Positions 1 to 10,647 of a stretch of DNA of 64,000 nucleotides are shown piece after piece. The stretch is from positions 1,550,001-1,614,000 of the forward strand of contig JAADJZ010000001.1 in NCBI GenBank assembly GCA_011032825.1. The letters run 5' to 3'. Numbering within the stretch: position 1 is the stretch's first letter; each line of letters opens with the position of its first letter. Below the pieces are notes generated by a model. The model saw nothing but the letters and a program-made list of their open reading frames with translations, had not been told where the DNA came from and made no database searches. Source of the stretch: Massariosphaeria phaeospora (taxonomy: Eukaryota; Ascomycota; Dothideomycetes; Pleosporales). The translations under genes and the position numbers were made by a program.

Positions 1-494
1 CTAGTCTGACAGCATTTGACAGTACCTGCATCCTACGGCTTATCATGATATTGATTCTAGCATACGCACACACCAAAATGCCGCATTACCGCGCCAACAT
101 CGAAGCTGGCATCGTGCTCCTCCGCGGGATGGACCAAATCGGATTCTGCAGAATGGTGACGGAAGAGACGCCGATGCGCCTCGCAGATCTCGGCATATCA
201 GACGAGAACCAGATAACGAACGTGGGCGTGTTGCTAGATGACGATCTGATTGCGCAGCTCTGGGGCAACTTTGATCCGTAAGTTTAGCTAGCTTACTCGT
301 ACCAAAGAGCTATGAATTGACGTACAATGAATAGCAACTTCATGACGCCTCTCCAAACACAGCAGAGCCTCGATCTCGCCTTCGACGATTCAAGCTCGTT
401 TGACCTCAACTCTGAGATCCTGCAGTTCACTAACCTCGACGACTCGATCGTGATTGACCCGTCGCAGGTGTACACGAATTTCAATCTGCAATGA
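1..494 (+). CDS. C-terminal part of a probable fungal-specific transcription factor (cut by window edge)
   Basis: The reading frame is already open at the left edge, so only the end of the gene is present. Residues read MPHYRANIEAGIVLLRGMDQ and then, after an intron at 278-334 (GTAAGT donor, AG acceptor), continue as an Asp/Ser/Phe-rich acidic tail ending VYTNFNLQ and a TGA at 492-494. The intron joins a split Pro codon and keeps the frame. An acidic, hydrophobic-spotted C-terminus of this kind is usual for Zn2Cys6 activators, but no DNA-binding domain is inside the window, so the assignment is an inference. The ATG at position 45 is internal to the frame and is probably not the true start. 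Confidence 0.55.
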
Positions 495-1017
495 TTGCAT
501 ACACTCCGCGGCTCTATACCGTCGTAGTATACGGGTTTCGAATGGCTCCACGACATTGTATATCTTAGGCAATACCTCTAACACATGTATATCAGTACTA
601 CAAATACGTCTTACAAAATCTATACCAAGTATTTTATTCGATTTACCCCTCATTTGCCCCCTTCAGTCTATTTGCTCATTTCCCTAGGCGTTCCTGAACG
701 CATGCAGATACAGGCGTACCGACAGCATGGCTATCGGCAGATTGTCGTGCTGCCCTGCCCGCCCCGCCGCCTAATTCGAGTACCCTTGGCGTACAGTCTG
801 TGTAACACTTTTATTCGCCGAAGAGTCTCGACCAGCATCCGTACTATGTGACTTGCTCCCCTGTGCGGGGCAGCATGCAGGGCGTGCAACGGTCTCCAGC
901 GTTATCGCTTCGGTTGTACTTAAACCAGGGGAACCTGATGCCACTTACAAGCCTTCTTCTATTTACCTCGTTTTCCTTTTTTTTGCTGTATCTGATCTGA
1001 TCTGATCTGTCGCTATC
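495..1017. other. Intergenic region upstream of the MFS gene
   Basis: No coding signal is seen on either strand. Just upstream of the MFS start lies a pyrimidine tract and a short tandem repeat of TCTGA at about 991-1009, ending in the CGCTATCATGG start context. Confidence 0.6.
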
Positions 1018-3091
1018 ATGGCTCTCGGCATCATCGAGCCAAAAGGCGAGGCGAGACCTCCCGGAACAGAGTACTTGGTTGATACTGCGCAGACGAGCAC
1101 GGAGCATCAGTATGAGCACTCGCACTTCAAACACGGCAAGGGCAAGGTTTGAACTACGACTCGCAAGAACGATAGTAAACTGAATTGCTAACGCTAACAG
1201 AGAGCACACATCATTCTCGTGCCCCAGCCGTCCGATGACCCGAATGACCCTCTTGTAGGACCCCTGCTTTCGGAAACTATACAAACTGAACTGAACTGCC
1301 TGTTCTGATACCCACAGCTCTGGCCGACGTGGAAACGCGAAGCCGCATTCGCGTTCCTCTTCTTCAACTGCATCCTCTTCGCCGCGTGTCCGGGCCCCAT
1401 GATCGCGCCTGCGACCGTCGCCCTCGCAAAGCAACTCCACGTGCCCGTCAAACACGTCGCCGAGCTCTCGGGCTACCAGCTGCTCATCGTCGGCGCCCTC
1501 GGGTCCGTTCCCTCTCCCCCCATCCCCTTCACCCCGTCCCATCCCATCCCGTGCACTCACTAACATCCATCCTCGCTCCTCACACAGCCCCTTCGTCTCC
1601 GTCCTCGCCCAAAAATACGGCAAGCGTCCACAATTTCTCGTCGCCAGCTTCTTCGGCGTAATCGGCACGGGCATCTGCATCGCGGGCTTCGACCAGCCCA
1701 CACTGCACAAGTCCTACGACGTACTGCTGGCAGGCCGCATGGTGCAGGGGATCGGGACCACGGCGTTCGAGTCGCTTTCTGTGGCGGCAATTGGCGACAT
1801 GTTCTTCCTGCATGAACGCGGGCTGCGAACAGCGCTTCTCGTACTTACGCTCGCGTGCTTGTCGTCTTTCGTGGCGATCATCGCCGGCACGACGTTCCAG
1901 CACCTCGGCGCGCGGAACCTGTTCGTCATACTGCTGCCGATACAGATGTTTGGCATGGCGGGCGTGTTTTTCTTTCTGCCGGAGAGTCAGTTTCGCAGGA
2001 GCGATGTGGCCACGTCGTCCTCGCCAACGGCAAGCTCAGCCGTAGTCGTCCCCGAGAACGAAAAGGCCAGCGGCAACACCATCACAGAAGACGCGACCAC
2101 ACCCCCAACCCCCATCCCCAAACGCACCTTCCTCCAAGACCTCCGCCTCACCTCCGGCACCTACACCGCCATCCCCCTCCCCAAACTCCTCCTCTCCATC
2201 TTCCTGCACCTTTTCAACCCCGCCGTCCTCTGGATCCAGCTCGTCAGCGCCATCCTCGTCTCCTTCTTCGTCGGCACCGCCTACACGCTCGCGCAAATCT
2301 TCACGCCACCCCCGTACTCGCTCTCCGTAGCGCAGAACGGGTTTTTCTTCACAGGCGCGCTGGTCGGCGGCATACTCGGCGTGTCTGCGGGCCCGCTGTG
2401 CGACTTCACGGCGCGGCGGCTGGCGCGCAGGAATGGCGGCGTGTATGAGGCCGAGTTTCGCATCCCGGTGTGTGGGGCTGCGGTGGTTATGTTTGCGGTG
2501 GGGTGGTTTGTTTGGGGCTGGGCGCTCGATGAGGGCAAGGTGGGGCTGGGGCCCATGGGCGTGGTGTATTTGTGTAGTTTTTGCTATGGGTGTGTGTGTT
2601 TTGGGACGAGTGTGGCGAGTACGAGTGGGGGGTTGTATATTTTGTGCGTTGCGAGCCTCTCTTTTCTACTATCCCCGTCCCGTCCTTTCCCTCCCATCAA
2701 TCACTCATCCCCTTCTCACTGACTCTTCCCCCTTTTCCCACCTCCAGAGACGCGTTCAAGCCCCACGCCACCGAAATCTTCATCTTGCAGATGATGATCA
2801 AGAACTTTCTGTTCTACGCCTTCAGCACGTTCGTCAATGAGTTTGCGGCGCGGGGGCCGGGGCATATGGGCCGTGTGTTTGGTACGGTTACGTTGTGTGG
2901 GTTTGTGGCTTGTGTGCCGATGTGTGAGTGGATTTTAGTTTGTTTGTTAGATGGATGTTGGGGTGGGAGGATGAATGGGGGAGGGGTGCAGTTTTTAGGG
3001 ACGCGGGCTGACTGTGCGTGTAGACGTGTTTGGCAAGGTGAACCGCGTGTGGGTGTATCGTATGTGGGGGCGGTATTTGGGGGAGAAGTGA
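1018..3091 (+). CDS. MFS transporter, DHA1-like (HOL1/polyamine or drug type)
   Basis: Twelve-helix major facilitator predicted to export or import a small molecule at the plasma membrane; the substrate is unknown. Six exons are supported: introns 1147-1200, 1255-1317, 1503-1587, 2644-2747 and 2924-3023, all with phase-compatible GT/AG ends, giving 555 residues. The N-terminus MALGIIEP leads to a hydrophilic stretch with VPQPSDDPNDPLLWPTWKRE, typical of fungal members just before TM1. TM1 has CPGPMIAPATVALAKQ. The A-motif-like loop reads QKYGKR and TM4 carries GRMVQGIGTTAFESLSVAA. A long Ser/Thr/Pro cytosolic loop separates the two halves. The second half contains ATEIFILQMMIKNFLFYAFS, a strong family signature. 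The gene is convergent with the Hsp70-like gene, about 245 bp away. Confidence 0.9.
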
Positions 3092-3335
3092 AGACATGGC
3101 GGGGGTTGTGGAGATTTGGAGGGCTCTGGTGAGTGTGGAAGTGGGATAAAAAGTTATTGCAAACGTCCGTTTGATTTGTCTTATTTCCACCTGACTACCA
3201 TCTCAGGGTCACCTGAGCTAACCGAGGTATCTAAGTTTATGGCAGGTGTCTGTCCATCAAACAGAACAATGACAGTAGTCTACACACCAGATCTGAACCC
3301 TGATGGTAAACCGATATCTGAGACGATCAAATCCT

Positions 3336-5645
3336 CTACGTTCCAAAATCCGCCTCTATCCGACCATACTCCTTCCCCCCGCAATCGAACGAGAAGACCA
3401 TCTGAGCGCCCTCGACCCTTATCAGGAGTCTGTAGTCCAGCTTCAAGTATGTCCTACCAGACTTTGTAACCTTCTCGAACTTGTTCTTCGGAACTTTGCT
3501 GAGGTCGATCTTGAGGGCACAGTTGCGAATTACAGCTGTATGTATGATCAGTTCTCCGAGTCAAAATGGCTGGCTTAGTGGAACATACACTTCTTAGGAT
3601 AGACGGGTGCATTGTCCTTGGAGCACATTTCCAGCTCGTCCTGGATGTGATAGTCCTGGGCGCTCATTGGGTAGTCCCATGTTCGAAAGAACTAGGACGC
3701 AATGGCGCTGTCGCGCTCCAGATCATCGGACTGCGGTTAAGTTAGCACTCATTGGCACAGTTTGTGAATTCCACACACTCGCCTTCTTGATGAACCAAGT
3801 CATCACTGTGACATGGTGCATTTCCAAGTGCGAGTCCCAGATCTTCGGCTGGCCCTGGTGGGTCATCTTGTCCCAGGGCGACCGGGATTTTACGCCGTAG
3901 TGACGTTGTGCCGCGCTGGACAGCACAGCGACCTGGCGTGGGAGTTTGCTCATGGCAGCCCCTCTGTTGCAAGAATTAGCTGGCTATTCAGAACACCAGA
4001 CTGCAGTGCTGCTCCGACTTACCGCACAATAGCAGACCATCTGGAGTTCTGTTAGTTGGTTTATAGTGCGACATGTTCACGGGTTTACTTACGCGCCGTT
4101 CGGTTGGATGACTTGTATGTCCTCATGATTTGCCATGATACTTTCCCTGATGAACTGGCTCTCCCCGAATCCGCCGACTAGGAATATGGCCTGTATGCTT
4201 ACGTTAGAGCTTACTAAATGGGTTCGGTTTGATCGTCTTACCTTGATGGATGCGCCTTGAGGGTGACCTGAGGACACGCGTTTGTACTGAACCTTTTCAA
4301 CCTGCCGTGATACCAGCTCACCTGTCTCTTCGACGACAGGCTGAAACATGGCTAGGAGATCATTTCTGTTCCTGTGAGATGTTTGGTCTTTTTCCAATTG
4401 GGACGTGCAACTTACACAGTTAGAGTCATGCAGTTGTTCGCGATTCCCCTAGACGGATTGTCTTCGAGGTCCGCCATGGGAAAGTTGATTGGTTCATCCT
4501 CATCCCCCTCACCTCTGAAAGATGGTTTTATGGAGTTATCAAAGTCTTTCATCACGCGGCGGTAGGCATCCGTGTCCTTCAAGTCGAAGTACGCTCGCTC
4601 CCCGACCATATCCCTGATCCAGGTCTCGAACCCCTTGTTGGTCATCAGAGATCCTGCAATTCCACCTGGAGGACATGTAAGTGGAAGGCAAAAAGGTCCA
4701 TGCGCGAATGGTTACCGGTGGAAGGGCAAAGCTCTTTAAGCTCAAGCGGGTGGAGGTTGAGGATCTCATATGATACAAGATCGACCGTACCTCCTCCTGC
4801 GTCACAAATGGTGATTGCATCTCCGACCTATAGCATGAATGAGCATGTTACTATGCAGAATACATATGATGGTTCTCTCACATTTGTAACGGTGCAACTA
4901 GAGGATGAGAGAGGGGAGGAACTGCGCTGAGTTTACTACCTGAGGTGGGCTGAGCTACATATATAGATAGCCGTACATGAGCTATCCCAACTCGTACTAG
5001 AGTAGGTCTGGGCAAGGCCCAAACCGTTACAACATTAACTCCTTGATTTTTGAGCTGGTGTAATGTAAACATGGCTGCAGCCTCAGGCTCTTTGATGAGT
5101 TGCACTGGCGATAGTCAAGCGTTCTGTGCAGCCTAAAGCTTTTAGCTTAGCATTTGATCAATCTAGTTTCACAGGACGCTTACTTTGAGAGTGGTATCTT
5201 TCGCTTTATCAGACCAAACAGCTGGGACCGTCATGACAAAGCTTTTGCGAGTGTCGTTGAGATACCCCTTCGGGAACTTTCCAGCTATGGTATCGAGGGC
5301 GTGCTTGTAGATGGCACCAATATAATCGCTTGCGACATCAACAGGTGGCCTCCCCAGCTTTGCAATCGCTGCTTTGGTAGGCGTTGCTCCAGCGGTGTGG
5401 AAAAGCGGCCTCTTCTGATCAGGATCAAGGAGGAGTTTGATCCCCACAATCTTCTCCTCAGATGTCCGATCCAGTTCGTAACCCCACTTGAACGTGCCTG
5501 GCCAGTCTTGGATGCAGTGAATTTCTTCAGGCTTTGACGAGAAGGCGTATGCAACACTAGTTCTTGTTTAGTGTGTATATCAAATATTTAGGAGCTCACG
5601 ATCATACCCGCTGTAGGTGGTGCCAAAGTCAAGCGCCAGGACCAT
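3336..5645 (-). CDS. Hsp70-like ATPase (actin-like ATPase domain, atypical C-terminus)
   Basis: An Hsp70-superfamily protein of the divergent fungal/HSPA12-like group rather than a canonical SSA-type chaperone. Signature elements appear in order: phosphate-1 loop MVLALDFGTTYSG followed by VAYAF after an intron (5557-5607), KEPEAAAMF, the phosphate-2 loop ICDAGGGTVDLVSYE near 4770-4820, and the adenosine motif IFLVGGFGESQFI near 4160-4200. The C-terminal part (GAAMSKLPRQVAVLSSAAQR onward) is short and ends EADFGT at the TAG of 3336-3338. I see no canonical substrate-binding domain and no EEVD tail. At least six further short introns interrupt it. The start is uncertain: the ATG at 5645 gives the conserved motif immediately, but the frame stays open upstream to an ATG at 5846 with a low-complexity leader. 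Confidence 0.85.
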
Positions 5646-6480
5646 TCGATCAGAGTCATCATCTGTAACTGGGTAAGCAGTGTCAATTGGGTGCTGCGGA
5701 TCAACGCTTGTATTGCTATCTGTTGTCGTGTTGTGTTCGTGCTGCCCTCTCAAAGGGCCAGCAGCGGGGTCTATGACATGACGTATCTGTAATGCAGCTA
5801 AGGTAAGAGGTACTCGATAAGTGAGGAAGTAGCACCAGAACACCATTACGTGATCTGCTTCTCCTCATAACCGCAACACATTGCCTGCTACAATAGGAAA
5901 TCATGTGATCCTAGCCACGTAGTTACATCATCGGTCAGCTGGTTGGGCGATTCGACGAAACGCTCGTTCGTGTTCCGGTCCATTATCGTACGTGACTTCA
6001 GATGCGATTCGAAGTGCATTTAACTGAAGAGAGATAAGGTAGGCCGGTGGTCTGGAATGTTGGAATTAGTCTTACTTGGGCCTACTTAAATCCTTACGAC
6101 CTTCCGGTGTGCTTCTTTCAAATAATGATTGAGTCAAAAAGAGCAAACATGCCTGCAAAAGCAAACAGACTGTTTGCTACGTTTTCACAAAGATGTGATC
6201 ATATGAAAAACATGTTCAGAAATCACTAGCGCGTCAATTGTAGTGGTGAAAGATTGAGACATGCCAAGCATGTAGTCTGTTTCTTACCATAGTATAGTGT
6301 TGATCTTGAGTCTTGGCAGACCCTACCGTCTTTCCAATCAGACACTTGCTAATTTTCGACATTAGTGCATGCCTTCAGGTCGGCCGAGTAACAGGGAAGG
6401 TTAAATCTCACACAATGTACTTTTGTTTCCCAATCCCGGTCTCAGCTCTCATCAGAAAACTCTTTTGGACACCGACCCAA
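5646..6480. other. Divergent intergenic region between the Hsp70-like and coiled-coil genes
   Basis: Apart from a possible N-terminal extension of the Hsp70-like frame up to 5846, no coding is supported. Two in-frame upstream codons for the plus-strand gene (ATG at 6415) exist, but the encoded stretch looks like leader rather than protein. Confidence 0.5.
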
Positions 6481-7881
6481 ATGCCGACACCACCGATCCA
6501 GGAGTACGTAGGAAAATGGGGAAGCGCACAATATTCTGGTCCTTCCTCTGGGTTTCCGCAGGATATGGACTTAAGCTACGAGGAAGAATATCGTCTTGAG
6601 AAGCATACAGGCCGTAATCCCCGGAAATCTCGCGCTGACCCTCGCTTTTCCCCTTATCCGCCATCCAGTTCATCGGGTCGCAACCGTGTTGGTAGCCTTA
6701 GCCGCGACGAAGTACGAAATCGAACTGACAGCCATATGGAAGAGGTCAACTTTAGAAGTGAGGTTCCTTCAGCAACTCCATCGCCCTCTGAACATATCGT
6801 AAGCATAACAGGACCACTCGTAGACAAACGGATGAAGACTAATGATCATCATACTAGACCCAAGCGAATGAGACGGATTCCAGGAACAAATCCAAGATTG
6901 CGCAACAAAAAGAGGAGATCAACAAGCTCGAAGACAAACTCCAAGCATCTGAGACTGAAAAGCAACGTCATGTTGAGGAGCTTCATAGAGCGACAGAGGA
7001 GAAACGACTTATATCGGAACAGCTTCTCGAAAGCCGCAACGCGGTCAACAAGCTCCACGGGATAACAGTAAACATGGGTCTTGGTTCGCAAGGCCTCAGC
7101 GATCAAGAGGTCTCTTTGGCTTTCACCAAGCTCCGTCGTGACATCTGGAAGCTTGTCAGGAAGCACTGCACGAACGAGAACGTGTCAGTACCAGACGCCA
7201 GATACGCGCTTCTGACTGCCGAAGCTAAGGAGTTCTGGGTGATGAGAGTGGTAGCGTCGACATTATACGAATGCTGTTTTTCGCCAGAGCATGCGTATTT
7301 CGGGTTCGATCTTGAGAATGAGGATGCACTCATGGTGCTGCACAACAAGATTCGCGCCTCGAACTTGGGTGAGCACTGCCTCCACATTTCGACGTGCCTT
7401 AGCTGTCGGACTGACATAGTGTCTAGTATCTCAAGACGACCTTCTCGAATGGCGCGTGCGAGCCTGCGCCATAGGCAAAGCATTGGACCCCCAGCTCATT
7501 CACCGTAAGAAACACGCCGAAGAGCTGACCCAAGAAGTCTGGAGTGAGCTCGAACCCTTCATCCCCAATGCTGTGTACCAGCACAGGCAGATCCCAGCGA
7601 ATGTTGAGCGCTCGCTGCTGTCGATTTGCGAGACCGCGCTGACCCTGGCACTAATGCTCAACGGCGCTAGGTCCGAGTATTTGTGGGCGCAAGAATCCAG
7701 GTTCGTGCTAGATCCGCCGAACGATATAGCGGTTGCGGGAAATGTTATCGATGGCTATCGTTCGTTTGCGGAATGTGCGGGGAGCTTTGTGGTAGTCTTT
7801 GGTGGGGTTTTCCGGAAGCTGACCGATGATCTGGTCCAAGTGGCTGAACCGCATGTTCTGTTGGGGCCTTTTCTTGAGTAG
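6481..7881 (+). CDS. Hypothetical protein with central coiled coil
   Basis: I do not recognise a named family. Three exons (introns 6799-6857 and 7369-7426; both have good GT/AG ends and the phases join) give 427 residues. The first about 106 residues are Ser/Arg/Pro-rich and probably disordered. A heptad-like Glu/Lys/Gln coiled coil follows (KEEINKLEDKLQASETEK, then EELHRATEEKRLISEQLLES). The C-terminal half is a folded helical domain beginning GLSDQEVSLAFTKLRRDIWK and containing several Trp and Cys, an arrangement often seen in uncharacterised fungal proteins of accessory regions. The start was chosen at MPTPPIQEY because upstream sequence looks non-coding; an ATG at 6415 is the alternative. 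The stop is TAG at 7879-7881. Confidence 0.75.
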
Positions 7882-8959
7882 TTTTAGAATAGGCCCCTAG
7901 ACTAGTTCTGGGTTGATATATAAGGTCACGTGACGCTGGCTCCACCTAGGTAGACGTACCTCAGTGGTTATGTATTCCCCACCGATGAGCATCGTACAAC
8001 ATAGTGCAATGCATGATTTCCGTTCCTTGGAGACGAGCTGCCAGAAGCTCAGCTCTACCTTTGTTCGGGGTGTTATCCAACAGAGAAGTTTTCGCAAGCT
8101 CAAGGCGAGCAACTTCATCTGATCCAGCACAATCACCACGTGTTGTAATTCGGAGCAGTTAGATGTCGTAAATAGAAATTTCGTACAACTGAGTGGCAGT
8201 AGGTGATAGTTTTGTCGCGGAAGACCGCGATGTAGTTGGACTGTGAAGAGCAGCTGCCAGATTGTTCTTTTAGTGCTTATGTCATGCCCCGGGCAAGTCT
8301 AGCCGAACACCGAGAACACCGACACTATCTCAATCACCTCACCGCACAACACCCACATCCTCTTCTACAGAGAACACCCAATCAAAGGCAAACGCGAAAA
8401 CCCCGCAATAGCCAGCGCCTATAAGCCCTCCCTCTAAACAATGCTCCATGCATGCCTCCGAACACAAAGCTCGTCTTGCAGCACGCCAAATCCGTTAGAC
8501 CGCGGCATCGCTCCCATGTACGCCCGCCCGTAGGACGCGGACGCCTCGAGAACGCCCGTAGGACGCCTCGAGATCTATCCAACCCAACTCACCCAATAAC
8601 CCGAGTGAGACATCGGAACCTGACCCCACAAGACCCAACAAAATCCCCACAAGCGCACTCGGTCCCGCCGTGTATCCGTGCCTCTTACCTATAAATACCA
8701 CCGATATGCACAAGGGTTCAAAGAGGCACAGCGTGCTGTGCTCGCGAGGCTAGGTACAATTCCCGTTGGGGGGATACCATAGCAAGGTTTGTACGCCTAC
8801 AAACGTGGCACTGCAGAAAGCGGCGGGGTAAGTATCTATAAAAGCTCAGGGTTCGTATCTCGCGCATGTATCTATCAGAAGTCAAATCTCCTCAACCATC
8901 CAAGCCAGACCAAAGGAAACCAAACCATACTGCGTATAGACAAGCTAGAAAAATCAAGC
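7882..8959. other. Intergenic region before the nitrilase
   Basis: About 1.1 kb with no supported gene. Small open frames on both strands are short and low in coding character. TATAAATA at about 8690-8697 and CTATAAAA at about 8834-8841 are possible promoter elements for the nitrilase. Confidence 0.5.
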
Positions 8960-9996
8960 ATGGTCAAAGTCGCCGTCACGCAGCACGAGCCAGTGTGGTT
9001 CGACCTCGCCGCCACCGTCGACAAAACATGCCGGCTGATCGAAGAAGCGGCCAGCGAGGGCGCGAAACTGATTGCGTTTCCTGAGGTGTGGATTCCGGGG
9101 TATCCGCTGTGGATATGGTCAGTTTGCCTAACTCTCTCTCTCTCATCATCATATTTTCTACTTAGCACCGACCACTAACACCATGCAGGTCCCGGCCCCT
9201 CGACCCCCCCATGGCAACGCAATACATTAACTCTTCGCTCTCCTACGACTCTCCGCACCTAGCCACCATCTGCGCCGCGGCGCGCACCCACGCCATCGCC
9301 GTCCTCCTCGGGCTCTCGGAAAACGAAGGCAACTCGCTCTACATCTCGCAATGCCTGATTTCGCCCACGGGCACACTCCTCATGCAGCGCCGCAAGCTCA
9401 AGCCCACGCACATGGAGCGCACCGTCTTCGGCGACGGCGACGGCCCCAGCCTTCACAACGTCGTGGCCGTCGACGGCGTGGGCCGCGTCGGCGCGCTGAG
9501 CTGCTGGGAGCACATGCAGCCGCTGCTCAAGTACCACACCATCAGCCAGGCCGAGCAAATCCACGTTGCAGCGTGGCCGCCCGTGCACGCGCACGACGGC
9601 AGCGCAGCCGCGCTGTTCAGCATGAGCGCCGACGGCGTGCAGATCCTGGCGCAGACGTACGCCATCGAGGCGGCGACGTTCGTGCTGCACTGCACGAGCG
9701 TGCTGTCGGCGGCGGGCATCGACGCTATGAAAGTGCACGACTCGCCGCTGTTTAGCAAGCCCGGGGGCGGGCACTCGGCTGTGTATGGCCCGGATGGGAG
9801 GAGGTTGACGGAGCCGATTCCGCCGGAGCAGGAGGGCATGGTGTATGCGGAGCTGCCGCTAGACTTGATCACCACGGTGCGCCATTTCGTCGATGCCGTG
9901 GGGCACTACTCGAGGCCGGATTTGCTGTGGCTGGGCGTCGATGCGCGCGAGAAGAAGTGCGTGAGGGCGACGACGGTCGAGCAAGACGGTGAGTAG
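8960..9996 (+). CDS. Carbon-nitrogen hydrolase, nitrilase/cyanide hydratase-like
   Basis: Nitrilase-superfamily enzyme that hydrolyses C-N triple bonds (nitriles or cyanide); the exact substrate cannot be told from sequence. Two exons with an intron at 9118-9188 give 321 residues. The catalytic triad is visible: Glu42 in [10 protein letters not shown], the Lys of [11 protein letters not shown] (residues 120-130) and Cys158 in [12 protein letters not shown]. The block [19 protein letters not shown] is typical of aliphatic nitrilases. The N-terminus [16 protein letters not shown] has no targeting signal, so it is probably cytosolic. It is slightly short compared with typical fungal cyanide hydratases because the C-terminal tail is reduced. 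Upstream in-frame sequence before 8960 is not conserved-looking, so this ATG was chosen. Confidence 0.9.
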
Positions 9997-10647
9997 GACG
10001 AGAATATGGGCAACTAAGTAGTGAGTGTGGTGGAGAGGAAGCAGTGGGGATGGTGTGTGGGTAGGGTGGGGGGGCGGTAGAGACTTTACTACGAGTTCAG
10101 TCCGCTGTAGATTTATTATTCTAGTCCCGACGCAGCGCACCCTCGTCGTCGACACGCCATTCATATTGGACCTTTTCATGAGTATTGTTCCGTTCGAAGT
10201 GAATAGTTGGGAGTCGGATTGAGAGGGCTGCAACGAACGACAACTCATGGTTGAGATGGAAAGTCATGTGACGTAGCTCTAGGCCTGCCCACGCAAACCA
10301 TACATCGAGAAAGAAAAGCAACTAAAAAGCCGTACCCCGTCAGAAACGCCAGCGGCACATTCGCTAATGCTAATACCTATCATGCGATTAAAAAAGCACA
10401 CATACGTTATATAAAAAAACAATACACAAAACGACATTAGTCCCAATCCAATTCATTCATTTCCATCGTCCAAAAACAACCAAACATTTGCCCGTTATGA
10501 ATCATGATGTATTTCAACGCAAACAATGCGGAGACAAAACCACAGAATCTGAGATAATAATAATGACAACAATAACAGTCAACGCGTTCCCTTCTTTCGC
10601 CTACAACATCAACAACAACCATAGCTGCCATACATGTTCACATTCAA
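9997..10647. other. Convergent intergenic region (nitrilase / Zn2Cys6 gene 3' ends)
   Basis: No gene is seen. The stretch around 10340-10440 is AT-rich and probably carries 3' processing signals for both convergent genes. Confidence 0.5.

Noticed and set aside
844..1710. Minus-strand frame of 288 codons
   Set aside because: It is antisense to the exons and introns of the clearly coding MFS gene; it is a shadow frame.
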